Below are positions 1 through 18,810 of a stretch of 64,000 nucleotides of DNA, piece after piece. The stretch spans positions 20,605,775-20,669,774 of the forward strand of contig JALGPY010000009.1 in assembly GCA_023055425.1 (NCBI GenBank), in the 5' to 3' direction. The DNA comes from Linanthus parryae (Eukaryota; Streptophyta; Magnoliopsida; Ericales; Polemoniaceae). The notes beneath the pieces are model-generated. The model saw nothing but the letters and a program-made list of their open reading frames with translations. It searched no databases and was not told the DNA's origin. Positions within the stretch are counted from its first letter, which is position 1. The number at the start of each line of letters is the position of its first letter. The position numbers and the translations under genes are program-made.

Positions 1-970
1 GTCAGCAGCATATTTTTGGGGCTTTTCCGTATTATTTCCAAACTTTGTAATATTACTATGGGAACGTATTTAAGACTTTTAGGTCGTCTTTTTCAGTAGT
101 TTTGGAGGATTAGAGACATCTTTGGAGATCAAGAAGCTTAGGAGAGAGCTTAGGAGCTTTTGGATCATTCGTTTGAATTCTAAACTCTCGTTTTTCTTGA
201 TTTTCATGTTTAAACTCATTATAATCGTTGTTTTGATTATGAATATGAGTAGCTAAACATCTTTTACTGGGAATTCTCGTTTGGTGTAGCTAGGGTTTGA
301 TCTAAAGTTGATGTTTTGATGATTGTGATGCATGCTTTAGCTTAATCTCTCGTGTTTATTCGTTATTATGGATTATTTGCATTCTTAATCATATTATCTT
401 TGCGAGTAGCTAACGTAGAGATAGAATTAATTAGTTTCACGCGGTAACTCCGTGATAACTAGTCGGTAAATCGAATAATTCACCTAGTCGTATCAATGTT
501 TGGTAACTCGGCATCGTTAACTAGGATCGTTAAAGTAGAATCATAAACTTAATGCATACTTAAACCTAAATTAGGCTTGGTAACTCGGTTTAGTTTAGTT
601 TAAGTATAGTGGATTTACTTGGTAACTCGGTAAGTTCAACGTTGCTTGATTAATAGTGAATAACACGTGGTTGTTTTACGAATCAAAACATAAATTTAGA
701 TCGACCTAGTGAACCTAGAGAATTCCCGGTGCTTCTCCTTTATTGATAAAAACCTCCAAATATTCATTCTTTATTAATCGTGAATTATTTCACTTGGTTA
801 ATTGAGAATTTTGCGTTTAATTTCTTAGAATTAGATAAACACACAACTTGCGACTTGCCCACATAAGGTATAGAATAATAATTAATTTAAACAAAGTCCC
901 TTGGGTTCGACAACCCGGATTTCCGGTTTATTACTACACACGACGGCTGTGCACTTGCAGTTGGAACGTG
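1..970. other. Probable LTR-retrotransposon remnant, non-coding
   Basis: No coding region is supported. The stretch is AT-rich and repeats short motifs of the form GGTAACTCGG (about 480-640). Near 897-960 it has a segment reading CTTGGGTTCGACAACCCGG followed by TTACTACACACGACGG, which resembles the boundary regions of plant Ty3/gypsy elements. I infer a decayed LTR or leader. No second LTR, primer site or target duplication is visible, so family and limits are uncertain. Confidence 0.3.
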
Positions 971-974
971 TCAG

Positions 975-2612
975 GCTGCTGAGAGGATTGGGCTCATACA
1001 AGCTAAGGAATAGGGCTTGTAATGGGCTTGATTGGGCTTCGTCTTCTTGTCTAGTTGTGCCATTGGGCTTCCTCCCCTATCACGCCCCCTTAAAATCATG
1101 GTACTTATGGCAAACCATGAGTTTATTCTTGAAACCTTCAAATTCAGCAACTGTCAAGGCTTGGTAAAGACATCCGCGAGTTGATTTGCGGGAGTGGTAG
1201 TCTATTCGATGTTTTAAATGATGTTTTAAAAGAGTCTGTTCACGGACATAGTGGTAGTCTATTTCAATATGCTTTGTCCGTGCATGAAATAAGTGATTGC
1301 GGGTCAAAGCTAAGGCAGATGAGTTATCAGTCCAAAGAACGGGAAGTTCAGGAAGATGAAAATGTAAACATGAAATAATTGACGATACTAAGATAAGTCA
1401 GCAGGAGCCGTAGCTAAAGCTCGATTCTCCGCTTCGGTAGAAGAGCGAGCGAAGATGGGTTCTTCTTTGAGAGCCAATGAACAGGGTTTGGGCCAAGGAA
1501 AACAACAAGCCCAATTGTGTTGCGACGGTCCGTTGGGTCACCGGCCCAATCGGAATCCGTAAAAAATTGAAGGGGTAACTATCCTTTTTTGGTTTCTTCT
1601 AGAGAAAGTATCCTTATGCATGAAGATAATCAAATCGGTCCTTGTGGTCGGACGAACAGCACATTGGATTTACTTCTTTGAAGATAACATAGAATCCTTT
1701 TCACCCCACTTAAATGAAGTTGAGTTGGGGCATGCATAGATTGAAAAAGGTGATTAACGACAAATGCGATGTCGGGATGACTAAAAGTTAAATATTGGAA
1801 TGCTTAAAGGAGCTGTCTGTAAATAGTGGAATCAGGCCAGGGTTCACCCTGCATAATATGATACTTGATCCCACCAACAAGAGGATACGAGTTGGGATTA
1901 CAAGTAGTAATGAAAAAACGTGCAAGTAAATCAAGATTTTTTTAGTACTTATAAGGCCTTGATACGACTTGCTAATTTACAGTCAGATGAAGTAAGTGAG
2001 AGGACCAAGATTGGTCATCTCAAATTCACGTCTAAGGGTGCCAATGAGAGTTTATGGTAGGGAAGATCATTTCCAGTAACAATAATGTCGTCAACATACA
2101 ACAATAAAACCGTAATACGGTTGTTGTGGCGAGACGAATGAAGAGGGAGTTATTCGCATAGAGGCGCAAAGGCCTACATATAGTAAATAGGAGGTAAAAC
2201 GCTCAAACCATGTCCGGGGGCTTGTTTAAGACCGTATATTGACTTGTGAAGTTGACAAACATGTTTAGGAAACCTAGGGTCAATAACACTTCTTGCTCGA
2301 ATCTTCTAGCTGTTGTTGTACCGGCTCATCGCTTGGTCTCAACCTAGAATATTCTAGCAAATCTTCAGCCAACAAATTAGGAAATAACTCCTACTCATAA
2401 TCAATCATCACAGGAGGTGATAAAGTCAAACTGTCGAAGCCCTATTGGGCTGCCATGTCGGCGTTGCACCTTTAGTGGGCCGCCTAGTCAAAATATTGTC
2501 ATAGCTCCCTGTGCTCTATATATTAACCTAACAGTGAACCATCTGGCAATCTGGATATGGATCAGAGCTACTCCACGGACAACGCACGTGGGGGGGGGAG
2601 GGGTAAAAACTA
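975..2612 (-). mobile_element. Internally deleted Copia element, copy 1 (pseudogene)
   Basis: Read on the minus strand this is a decayed Copia pol. It has the RT motif SIYGLKQAPG (about 2240-2280), LLLYVDDIIVTGND (about 2065-2110), and the RNase H C-terminus RTKHIEIDYHYVRE with LTVAEFEGFKNKLMV (1080-1307). Next comes a purine tract TTTTAAGGGGGCG and about 110 bp that may be LTR. Upstream of the RT a serine/proline-rich linker joins directly to the middle of RT, so the integrase end and RT start are missing. Several stops and frameshifts are present. A parallel copy with the same internal deletion lies at 17257-18810. It cannot encode a working protein. Confidence 0.75.
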
Positions 2613-3986
2613 GTAATTTATAAATATCAGTAAGACTCGTGTCATAATTTTCTCGCATACAAATAAACTTCTTGAAAACAACAAAATCATACTAGAAAAT
2701 GCTGATATATACGAGCCTCTCGCCTTCTAGAGAGAGAAATTATATCTAGGGGTTTCTCCCTCTTCTGTCGGTCATCTTTTTTGCTTATTTCGAGGCTCGC
2801 CGTCCGCACCGACTCACTTGCTCTTTCAATCTCTTCCACTAGTCTCTCCTCCAAATCCTCACAACAGGACGCAGCTTGAGACGTCGACAAGAGAGTGATT
2901 TACTAGTCCAACACCGATATCTCAACGTCATCTAGTGGTTCTACTGCTATCGGCTACAAAGTATGAGAAATTCGTTGATCACGTGTTTTCGTTGATAACC
3001 AAAACTTGTCAATGGGAGGATCGGGGTTTGTACCGAGGTGGTAGGGGTGAGGATTTTCATTTTCTAGTGTTTTTCCGTTGAAATCTATTACCCGTATCTA
3101 TTTTTAGACGAATTTACGTTATCATTGCTAGTCTCTAGGTTTTAGTTTGCCTTCTACTGTGGTTGTTAATTTTTTTTGTCTATTGGATTAACCATGAGTT
3201 TCATTATCAGGATCTTGAAGGTGATATGAGTTTTCAGTTAAGAATCAAGTATATATCCGCCTAATTTCTTTCACTAGCAGGATCGTGAAGCTAATGGTTG
3301 TTTTCAATTAAGAATCAAATATATATATCCCCTTATTTTCATCAAGCTGCGGTGTGGAACAATAATTTAGAAGTCTAAAACATACTTTTATGCAACCAGA
3401 TATTGACCAATCTTAGATTACATTTTAGATAAAACTTATAATGGCTGATGCCTCTAGCTTTGTAATGTCTGAAGCACATCTCTCGTCTATCATTTAGGAG
3501 TCATACTTCCGTATTTCATTCATGAATTGTTATTATCTTTGAAGAAAACGATCTACTAAAGAATTCCCCCCAACATGCGGTCATCGACGATGTTCGAGTT
3601 ACAACGACGGCCAACAGGACAAACCTTGTGATTCAAAACATATCTTCGAATATCAAAGAAAGAATGTGCCGCATATCATTTTACTATTTAACCCATATTT
3701 TTTAAACAGGCAAAATAAGATTAAAAATAGATAAATCATGTAATATTAGTGATCTTAAGGTTTGAGCTATGTATATTTCAGTATAGGGAGAAGTTGCATT
3801 GCTCGTATAGAAACAAAATAGACTACTAGTATAGAAAGAAGTTATGTCGTGCTAAAATTCATAACATATGTGCCACTTGTAAGTTTTCATTAAATATTGA
3901 TGGCCACGGTGCATGTTTGGACATAATATGTCTGTCCTCATTATGTTTGGCCACATATTTATCATATCTTGTATGCCTAATTTATA
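2613..3986. other. Intergenic DNA without a recognised gene
   Basis: The only long reading frame (2687-2890, minus, 67 codons, charged) matches nothing I know. Its surroundings contain AAACCCCTAGAT and a TCTCTCTCTAGAAGG stretch on the minus strand, a composition common in 5' leaders of plant genes and LINEs. I would not call a gene here. A short tandem repeat at 3208-3347 is listed separately. Confidence 0.4.
3208..3347. repeat. Two-copy tandem repeat, about 70 bp
   Basis: Two adjacent units each start with CAGGATC, then TGAAG, then TTTTCA and TTAAGAATCAA followed by TATATAT. Starts are at 3208 and 3278, giving a 70-bp period. The units differ at several positions, so the duplication is not recent. 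No function is evident. Confidence 0.6.
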
Positions 3987-4247
3987 CCACATCTGTTTCT
4001 TCTCTTTCAACTTACTTCATTTTTTGACACTATTCACTGGGTCACTTTGACCCCCATGGTTTGGTTAGCAAAACGATACACGAATTTTGTAATCTTTGCA
4101 TGATCTTGTAGAGTAAATTTTACTCTACAATACTATGAAAAAATTGTCAAATAATTACATTGTTTTACAATCTAAATTACCGTGTCAAAGTGACTCAAAT
4201 ACGGGTAAAAAAGTCAACCTAAGTTGAAAGAAAAAAAACGGAGGTAG
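3987..4247. mobile_element. Stowaway-like MITE 1
   Basis: The two ends are inverted repeats: the left begins after TA with CCACATCTGTTTCTTCTC, and the right end in reverse complement begins TACTACCTCCGTTTTTTTTC. Both continue into CTTTCAACTTA and TCACTTTGAC, so the terminal repeats are about 65 bp. The element is 261 bp and flanked by TA dinucleotides. The CTACCTCCGT-type end is characteristic of Tc1/mariner-derived Stowaway MITEs. It lies about 0.5 kb upstream of the response-regulator start. It carries no gene. Confidence 0.75.
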
Positions 4248-4740
4248 TAACTTCCTTCACAGGGCATGACTTGCCAACAAATATATCATTATCATTTAAT
4301 TATTTAAATTCATTACTACATTATCAGATCCTTTTCGACCAGATTGGTAAGGTAATTTTCCAAATTATATGAACATGTCCTTCGCCATCGATGCCCCTCT
4401 ATAATTACCTTCCTTTTCCAATCAAATACAACTTCCATTACTTCCTCGTAGTGAATGAACTTTGACAGTTTGCAAACGAGGTTTTCTTCCATTTTCAGCC
4501 CCACGTGAGTGGAAATCTGAGTCACAACACAATATCCACAAAAGCTCCATTTCGATCTTTCCAATCTACGACCAATCACTTGGTGTGCACTTCTCCTTAT
4601 GGTGCACCAGGCACACCTTGTCATAAATTCTAGAATTTCCAAAATTTCCATACTTGTGCATGTCTTTGGCTACAAAAGCAGAAAAAGGAAGTGTTCGTGA
4701 CTTCGTACATTGATTCTGGAGACAAAAATATTGTATACTT

Positions 4741-4743
<3 letters not shown>
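4248..4743. other. Upstream region of the response-regulator gene
   Basis: Minus-strand open frames across this stretch look like chance; none has a recognisable domain. The sequence TATTGTATACTTG (about 4729-4743), just before the GA repeat, is the only weak TATA-like candidate. I see no confident promoter element. Confidence 0.3.

Positions 4744-4782
<39 letters not shown>
4744..4782 (+). promoter_or_regulatory. (GA)n tract directly before the start codon
   Basis: About 19 uninterrupted GA dinucleotides end at the base before the ATG at 4783, so the tract lies in the 5' leader or core promoter. Polymorphic GA/CT tracts in plant leaders are bound by BASIC PENTACYSTEINE (GAGA-binding) proteins. 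That role here is inferred. A repeat touching the start codon is unusual and would place a purine-only stretch ahead of the initiating ribosome. Confidence 0.55.
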
Positions 4783-11281
<6,499 letters not shown>

Positions 11282-11480
11282 CGGAGAGAAAAGGAGAATG
11301 CTCATAGGAAAGGGAAATTTACAATGTTTCATTGAAAGGAGTTTTTATAGAATGGATGCAAACTCTCTCATTTCAGACAATTAAGTTGGAAAATAGGGTG
11401 CATCAGATAGATATTTAGCTGATGATCCAATATTTTGATTTTTAGTTTATGTCACACACTCTATTAGTAGATTTCCCCTC

Positions 11481-11486
11481 AATAAA
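11481..11486 (+). terminator. Candidate poly(A) signal of the response-regulator gene
   Basis: AATAAA occurs 200 bp after the stop codon in an AT-rich 3' region. It is the best-placed near-upstream element seen. An AT microsatellite (11579-11617) follows. Confidence 0.4.
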
Positions 11487-11575
11487 GTTACCATTAATAG
11501 ATTTTTTTTCCATAGCTCATTCCTTTTCTATTTGGTCATATAAATTGCAAATTTTCTCACTTCTTATTTTCCATG

Positions 11576-11578
<3 letters not shown>

Positions 11579-11617
<39 letters not shown>
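11579..11617. repeat. (AT)n microsatellite downstream of the host gene
   Basis: About 19 AT units. The next 380 bp (11618-11995) contain no gene or repeat that I recognise. Confidence 0.9.
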
Positions 11618-11620
<3 letters not shown>

Positions 11621-11995
11621 AATATCTTCATTGCGGAAAAAACAGTATATAGGTCGGGCTTTCGCAAAATTCTGATAATAGCCGTATAATTCTTTAACTT
11701 CATGACCAGAGACTGAGTGTAGACTGTATCTCATGAAACATATACATATACCATGAAAAACATTCAACGGAATGTATTTCACGAAACACGATATATGAAA
11801 TGAATTTTCGTAGCGAAACGACATTTACCGGTTTTTGAAAAAATAAACCCACAACGGCCATTGATTGTGGAGGAGTCACGAACGTTGATCATCCGATATT
11901 TTCGTGAATCAGTATCGACTACGTTCTCCCCATCCACTCTTCGTCTAGAGGTGTTTGGAGAATAAGTGGTTTTGTGGCGATGTCTTCTTGTAGAA

Positions 11996-12380
11996 GGATT
12001 TTGCCTTGCTATTCATATTACACTCTACAAGCTTCAACAAGTGAATTCGATAGAACCATATATATCATCACAAACTATTTAGTGAGCATGAAGAGGCTCA
12101 GATTAGTACTCATGAAAAGCAAATAAGAGATGATCACTGGCTGCAAATGGATTTTGCCTCGCCCATATGACACTCTATCAGCTTCAATGAGTGAATTCAA
12201 TAGATCCATATCATCACGGACTCTTCATTGAGCATGAAGAGGCCCGCTGATATCGGTACTCATCAAAACTAAATAAGAGATTATCACAGGATGCAAAAGG
12301 ATTTTGCCTTCCCATGTATATTACACTCTATCAGCTTCAATGGGTGAATTCTATAGATTGAACCAAATCATCACGACCTC
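11996..12380. repeat. Tandem repeat, about 150 bp, 2.5 copies
   Basis: Three units begin GGATTTTGCCT at 11996, 12149 and 12299. Each continues with ACTCTA, AGCTTCAA, GTGAATTC and a TCATCAC segment, and the first two go on to GAGCATGAAGAGGC and AAATAAGAGAT. The last unit is partial. The units differ by about one base in ten. No coding frame runs through it. Confidence 0.75.
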
Positions 12381-13489
12381 TGAAATTCTCACAAATAGTC
12401 TCTAATGCACCGACACAGGACACAAATAGCTATATATATATATATCAGTTAACTGGTGGACTTCATGTACCACGTAATGCGAAAAGTACCAAAGTTGTCC
12501 ACATAAATGAGACGCAAGAAGTTATTTAACTGGCAAAATGGAATGGAAGCAACAAAGAGCCATGGTGACATTAAAACTTTAATTTCGTAAATATGAATTT
12601 CGACACATAGACTATCAAAACTGAGTTTCATCTAGCACAGATATAACATTCTTATATCCCAAAGTATCACACAACTTCATGCATATACCAAATAATTGAA
12701 AATTATCGACACGAGCATAAACATGTCAGTAATTCAAATATTGAAGTGAAAATTGTCATCTTCAAGACAGACGAGGAATTAAAACCCAAACAGAAAAGGA
12801 AAAAGGAAGAAAAAACTCTAGAACAAGGTGCTGGAATCAAGAACAAGAAAGCCCCAAATACGATACCACTAAGACATCACAGAAACACGGAACCCCCGTA
12901 TACATATAACCTAATCTATTAATTGTAAATCGAATCAGTGAATTCTTACTTTAGTATTGGGGAAATTTCGATTCTTCGACGAAGTTCTCCGCAATGTCGA
13001 TCGATGACAACCGGAACCGTTAGGGTTCCAGATCTAAGTGCCTCGTCTCTCCCTCCCACTTTCTATTGACGTAGTTAGCTCTCACCTCACAGAATAATGG
13101 TCTCGTGGTTATGCGGCTATGGTGGGAGTATCGATTGATGAAGAACAGATGAAGAGCTACAGATCGACAAGAGAAAGGGACTTGTGAAATAGATCGATTT
13201 TCCCGCGGGGGTGAAAAAGAAGAACAGAGGTAGCTAGAGATCGAAATGAGGAACTGAGATAAGTTGGAAAAATTTCGAGGGTTTATGTTTTGGTGAATTG
13301 ATGAATTGGGTTTTGGCTCTAAAAATTTGGTGAATTGTTAGTTTTCCCCTCCAAAATGTTTGCTGAAATTTTCAAACCGCCCTTAATGATAATAGGTGGA
13401 GTTAAAATTTTGAAAAATTGTATTTTTCACAATTATTTCATGTAATTATAATTTCCCCCCAAACGTTTGGTTAAAATTGTGTTTAGATC
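12381..13489. other. Intergenic DNA without a recognised gene
   Basis: No domain-bearing frame on either strand. The stretch 12950-13260 is GC-richer and on the minus strand resembles a leader or first-exon flank, but no exon can be supported. It could be interior sequence of the CACTA-like element whose end lies at 13700. Confidence 0.35.
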
Positions 13490-13700
13490 CATTTCCGACC
13501 ATACTGCACGTTGTTGATAATTTTTATTTTGGATGACTAGTCGTTTCCAGCATGACAAAAACACAGCTGGTCTTTATAAATCTAAAGGACGACAAGTCAG
13601 ACGACTAACTGATAAAGACGACTGTTTGTACAGCTATCAACGACAGTAATCCTGGTAGTCGGACTGAAACTGGTCGCTGATATCCGGATCTGTTGTAGTG
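13490..13700 (-). mobile_element. CACTA-like terminus with subterminal repeats
   Basis: In reverse complement the segment begins CACTACAACAGATCCGG, the CACTA signature of En/Spm elements. Over the next 200 bp it repeats GTCGTC/GACGAC-type motifs (near 13529, 13588, 13600, 13617 and 13644), as subterminal transposase sites do. The other end was not found. It abuts a LINE frame at 13701. Confidence 0.5.
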
Positions 13701-13703
13701 TCT

Positions 13704-15800
13704 CTTATAGTACAAGACAATCTGTTATAAGACCAAGTGTGACCAAGTCCTTAAATATCATGTTTTACAAGCTTTAAATATGATAAATAGGCAGCATACT
13801 TTCTGATTCTCCTACTCTTAGCAGTAGCTCCACCCCATTTCTCACCTTCATCTCATATCTCATTAGAATCCCCAATGATACACCAGGGGCCACAAATTCT
13901 TCTTTCTTCTTCCTTTAAGAAGTTCCAAACTTATTTCTTCCTTCTCCAATCCAGGTTGAAATAGATAAAAGTCCAGTACTCCATACCCTCATTTGTGGTA
14001 ATCTCTGTGTTAATATAACCTGATTCTTCTCAATGATGGTTAAATGGATATCATTCTCCCACCACAAAGCTAACCTCCAGCCAAACCATCTGGATCAACA
14101 TACTCATAGTTAGGATATCTAAGCCTCCTTCTAATTCTATCCACATACCTTGTCTTGTTCTTAGTCTCAATCATAAACATGAGACTGGGACAATGGGCTT
14201 GTTGAAGCCCTCGTAATTGCTGGATTGTCATGTTTCTCCCCAACCCATGACAGTTCCAACTTATCATGAGCATCTTGTTTGTGGCTGTTATGGGCCAACC
14301 ACCACCGCCACATCTTGTCGACTTTCTTGCTCACTGATTTCAGGGAGAATTGGTTGCTCATTAATCGCTTCTGATACCCCTTCTAGAGGGAATGGAACCT
14401 CCTTCATCTCCTTTGTGCTCTTCTGGGATTTCCTTTTCCTCCTTGTGCTCATGCTCTGTTTGGTCTTCACTACCATGATATACTCAAAATTCTCCTCAGT
14501 GTTCGTGCTCGTATTACTGTCACTCAATTGCACAAGCCTTCCACAAGAAACCCACTCTTGCGCGAGTTCCTCTTTTCTCCTTTGCTTCTTGACAATTAGG
14601 TTTTCTATTTCTTCGTCGTCGTTCCTCCTTCCTCTCTCCAGATTTAAAAGCCTATTGAACACAGTGGCTAATTGGATATCTCTATATGGGTTGACCCGAA
14701 TAGGGAAGTCCTGACCCGATCCATCATCAGTCTCCTTAATATTAACATGTCTTATCATTAACCGTCCTTGTTCAACACTGTCGTTTTGGGCCTTACTAAT
14801 ATCGTTTGGGCTTTCCTCCTCCGAACTATCCACCGGTTCTTCTACAATATAGTGGCCCTCTATATTTTGCTGGGCTTGAGCCCAATCATTATCCGTTCCT
14901 TATATAAATCCCAAGATTTGCAAAAGACTTTCTTACCCTTTATAGCTGTATACTGCAAGGGATCACACACGTCAATATTTTCTTTGTCTCCCGTACCAAT
15001 TGTATCGTACTGGTGCATGTCTTCCTCGTTGTTTCTTCCTGTCCTTGTAATCCTATCCATCTCCACGCGCTCTTCTTCCTCAAAATCCTCGTTCTTCCCA
15101 CGCACCAACGCCGACTCCATTCTTGTTCTCCAGTACTCTGATCCCCATATTCCTTCATGCCTTGAGTTAAGAGTTTCTCGCCTGGCTTCAACCATTTTGG
15201 GTTCAACTCTCATCTCATGATTATACCCAGATTTCACCCGCTTCCTTACTCACAAATCTGCAGCTGAAATCAGCGTGACCTAGGCGCCAGCACCGATAAC
15301 AGAAATTCCCTAATCTTTCATACTTGAAGCGCACCCACTTATCTTCACCTTCTTGACTTTTGAGAGTAAACCCACGAGGCAACGGGTGATCGGTGTCCAA
15401 CTCCTCCAATTCTTTTTGCATTCACCACATATTTCTTCTCCGGCGGAACACCTCTTACTTGAATCTAGAGCGGACATTTCCGGAGAGCTCTCGCTTCCAG
15501 CTTCTTCCCCAACTCCCACTCTTTTATGTTAAGGAGATGATTCACTAATAGCCATGGGGGTTTCTCCCTCAAACGTTCGTAGTCTTCCCTATCGCTGAAT
15601 TCAAATGCAAAAAACATTTGAGTCTGGCACAGTTTCTGCAAACCGCGCCTCCACCTCCACTGTACCTCGAAGAATACCTGCACCAGTTATGATTTTCTTC
15701 ATAGTGCATTTTTCTGATATCTTTTCCACAAAAATATTTTCCCATTAACACAAACTGATGTAATTGATGTACCGCCTCGGGACTATCATCCAGATCTAGA
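13704..15800 (-). pseudogene. LINE (L1-type) fragment: gag-like region and endonuclease
   Basis: Reading down the minus strand: a DUF4283-like gag region with EFSDREDYERLREKPPWLLV (15465-15683); a zinc knuckle CYRCWRLGHADFSC, pattern CX2CX4HX4C (15221-15421); a charged linker (14288-15237); then the apurinic-type endonuclease, beginning MISWNCHGLGRN with FMIETKN (14070-14273) and ending with WCIIGDSN, family GDFN (about 13880), and GHTWSYNR (about 13730). Multiple frameshifts and stops break it. No reverse transcriptase follows: the frame stops at the CACTA-like terminus. The DNA just upstream (15800-16070) may be its 5' leader. Confidence 0.78.
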
Positions 15801-16070
15801 CGAATATAAATGCTTGATCAGGTTATAGAAGACTTTGAGAAATGGAATAGGAAAAGGATTCACTATGGACATATAGTGAAGATTGAAAAAAGACAACCAA
15901 AACAGAGACTTAATCGGAATCAAGCTCTAAAGAAATCGTCGTCGGCAGGTTATATGGGGTATCAAAACCATGTTTGTCTTATCTCCAAAAAAACAGAGAT
16001 TTTTTTAGAGAGAGAATTCTCTTACTTAACTAGTCTATCCACATATCTCTTCTCTGAGCTAGGCTAAGGT

Positions 16071-17256
16071 CATTCAGTGAACCCCTTAGCGGCCATGTAA
16101 CATGCAAAGAGCCAAAAACCCCAAGAAGCAAATCCATGCAAGGAATCACTTATTCTCGTCAAATTAGATTGTAAACATAGTTTTGTCAAATATGATAGGG
16201 TGTAGCAAACCCCTTAGCGGCCTTATTCTCATACCCCTGATACAATGTGGTGTTGAATAAAGTAAGGAACATCCACCATTAGACAAATAAGCTCCCAGTT
16301 GAAGTTGGCGTTGCATGGCGGCAAACTGCCATTGCGAATGATGCTTCTAGGGTTGTAATGGGTGTTTTCGTTCACGTGTACAGGGTTTAGGTTGCCACCG
16401 TTTAAAGCGACTGTTTCTGACGTGTTTGGGGGAAGGTGGATTTCTAAGGGTCCACGTTTCGGGAAGTAGGAGTGTTATGTTAGGCTGCTATTCAGGTTTC
16501 ACCCTTTTGAGCTTGATTTTTCTTCTTAGTTTATGTTTGGGTTTCAGTTGTCTGAACTTGTTTTTGGGCTCTGAATGAGGGTTTATTGGTGTAGAAATTA
16601 TTTTGTTTTTGGTTTGCACTGCAGGCCTATTATGCTATGTTTGGTAGTTCTAGTCACTTGACAAGGTTTGGATTACAGTCATACACATGTTTTCTGAAAG
16701 GAGGCATATACATTTGACTACACAATCATTCGCTCGGGTAACTCAGTGGCTAAACAAATTGTCTTTTTGTTATAAAGTAATACTTCAATTATTAAATAAG
16801 AGAGACATATGTATCACAAAAAGATATGGCAATACATATGGTGTTCCCAAGCTAGAGGATGACATCTTGAGCTCTAGGATACTTTGGTTTCTACAACAAA
16901 GGGATTAAAATTATATTATTTCAAAGAGAGCAAAGTACCAGAGAAATAAACTTACAGAGATAACTATTTTTCCAAAAACCACAATCCAACACTAGCAAAA
17001 ACTAGCAATTGTTCAAAGAAAAGTAAAAGATTCCGTTTATGATCTTAGTTAGCCGAACACAACAGCACCGATTCCATTGGCTTCTACTTTTGAGGTGGAG
17101 AGGAGTTTTCTGCACTAGAAACTTGGGGTTTGCTTTGCATTGGACCTGGAGGGATATTTTTGTGATTCTAATACTGGTTAGTCATCCATTGGTTGCTCAT
17201 CCAGGTAGCCTGCATTTACTGCTGCATGCATGAGCTGGAATGTCTTGGGCGAATGG
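16071..17256. other. Intergenic DNA without a recognised gene
   Basis: No recognisable domain on either strand. AACCCCTTAGCGGCC occurs twice (about 16080 and 16208). The plus-strand frames at 16687-16908 and 17039-17233 have no known domain. The latter read in reverse gives a broken low-similarity frame that may be remnant retrotransposon DNA. Confidence 0.35.
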
Positions 17257-18810
17257 CTGCTGAGAGGATTGGGCTCATACAAGCTGAGGAATATGGCTTG
17301 TAATGAGCTTGATTGGGCTTCGTCTTCTAGTCCAGTGTGCCTTTGGGCTTCCTCCCCTATCACGCCCCCTTAAACTCATGGTACTTAGGGCGAACCATGA
17401 GTTTGTTCTTGAAACCTTCAAATTCAGCAACTGTTAAGGCTTTGGTAAAGACATCCGCGAGTTGATCTGCAGGAGTGGTAGTCTATTTCGTTGTTTTAAA
17501 TGATGTTTTAAAAGAACCTGTTCACTGATATAGTAGTAATCTATTTCAATATGTTTTGTCCGTTCATGAAATAAGGGATTGCCTATCAAAGCCAAGGCAG
17601 ATGAGTTACCAGTCCAAAAGAATGGGAGTTCAAGAAGACAAAAATGTAAACATGAAATAATTGATGAAACTAAGATAAGTCAGGAGAAGCCGTTGCTAAA
17701 GCTCGATTCTCTGCTTCGGTAGATGATCGAGCGAGGATGGGTTGTTTCTTTGAGAGCCAATTAACAGGGCGTGGGCCTAGGAAAACAACAAGCCCAGTTG
17801 TGTTGTGAAAGTCCGTTGGGTCACCGCTCCAATCGGAATCCGTAAAAATTTGAAGGGGTAACTGTTCTTTTTTGGTAGGACATCACATTGAGTTTAGTTC
17901 TTTGAAGATAACAAAGAATTATTTTCGCCCCACTTAAATGAAGTTGAGTTGGGGAATGCATAGATTGGCAAAGGTGATTAACGACAATTGCGATGTCGGG
18001 ACGACTAAAAGTTAAATATTGGAATGTTTAGAGGAGCTGTCTGTAAATAGTGGCATCGGGTAAGGGTTCACCTTGCAGAATATGATACTTGATCCCACCA
18101 ACAAGAGGAGACGAGCTGGGATTACAAGTAGTCATGTTAAAATGTGTAAGTAAATCGACAATATATTTTTCTTGAGTTCTTAGAAGTCCTTGAGACGACT
18201 TACTAATTTATAGTCCGAGGAAGTAAGTGAGAGGACCAAGATTGGTCATCTCAAATTCACGTCCAAGGGTGCCAATGAGAGTGTTATTGTAGGAAAGATC
18301 ATTTCGAGTAACAATAATGTCGTCAACATACAACAATAAAACCGGTAATACGGTTGTTGTGGCGAGACGAGGCGCAAAAGCCTACAAATATTAAATAGGA
18401 GGTAAAACACTCAAACCATGCCTGGGGCTTGTTTGAGACCGTATATTGACTAGTGAAGTTGACAAACATGTTTAGGAAACCTAGAGTCAATAAAACTTTT
18501 TGCTCGAATCTTCTAGCTGCTCTTGTTCGGGCTCATCGCTTGGTCTCAAGCTTGAATATTCTAGTAAATCTTCAGCCAACAAATTAGGAAATAACTCATA
18601 CTCATAATCAATCACCTCAGGAGGTGATAAAGTCAAACTTCCGAAGCCCTATTGGGCCGGCCATGTCGGCACTGCACCTTCAGTGGGCCGCCTAGTCAAA
18701 ATACAGTCATAGCTCCATGTGCTCTTTATAGTAACCTAATAGCGATCCATCTGGCAATCTAGGTATGGACCGAAGCTACTCCACGAATAACGCGTGTGGG
18801 GGTAAGAACT
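17257..18810 (-). mobile_element. Internally deleted Copia element, copy 2 (pseudogene)
   Basis: It parallels the copy at 975-2612 over its whole length: a shared boundary GGCTGCTGAGAGG, a shared purine tract and RNase H end, a YVDD-type RT block (about 18300-18340), and the same linker-to-RT deletion joint (about 18490-18560). Differences include a missing segment near 17870 and many substitutions. The 5' end (minus-strand sense) includes a TATAAAGAG-like sequence near 18730. At 18810 it stops against gypsy copy B. Confidence 0.72.

Noticed and set aside
14217..14714. A 165-codon plus-strand frame
   Set aside because: It is the opposite strand of the LINE linker region; the minus strand carries the recognisable LINE domains.
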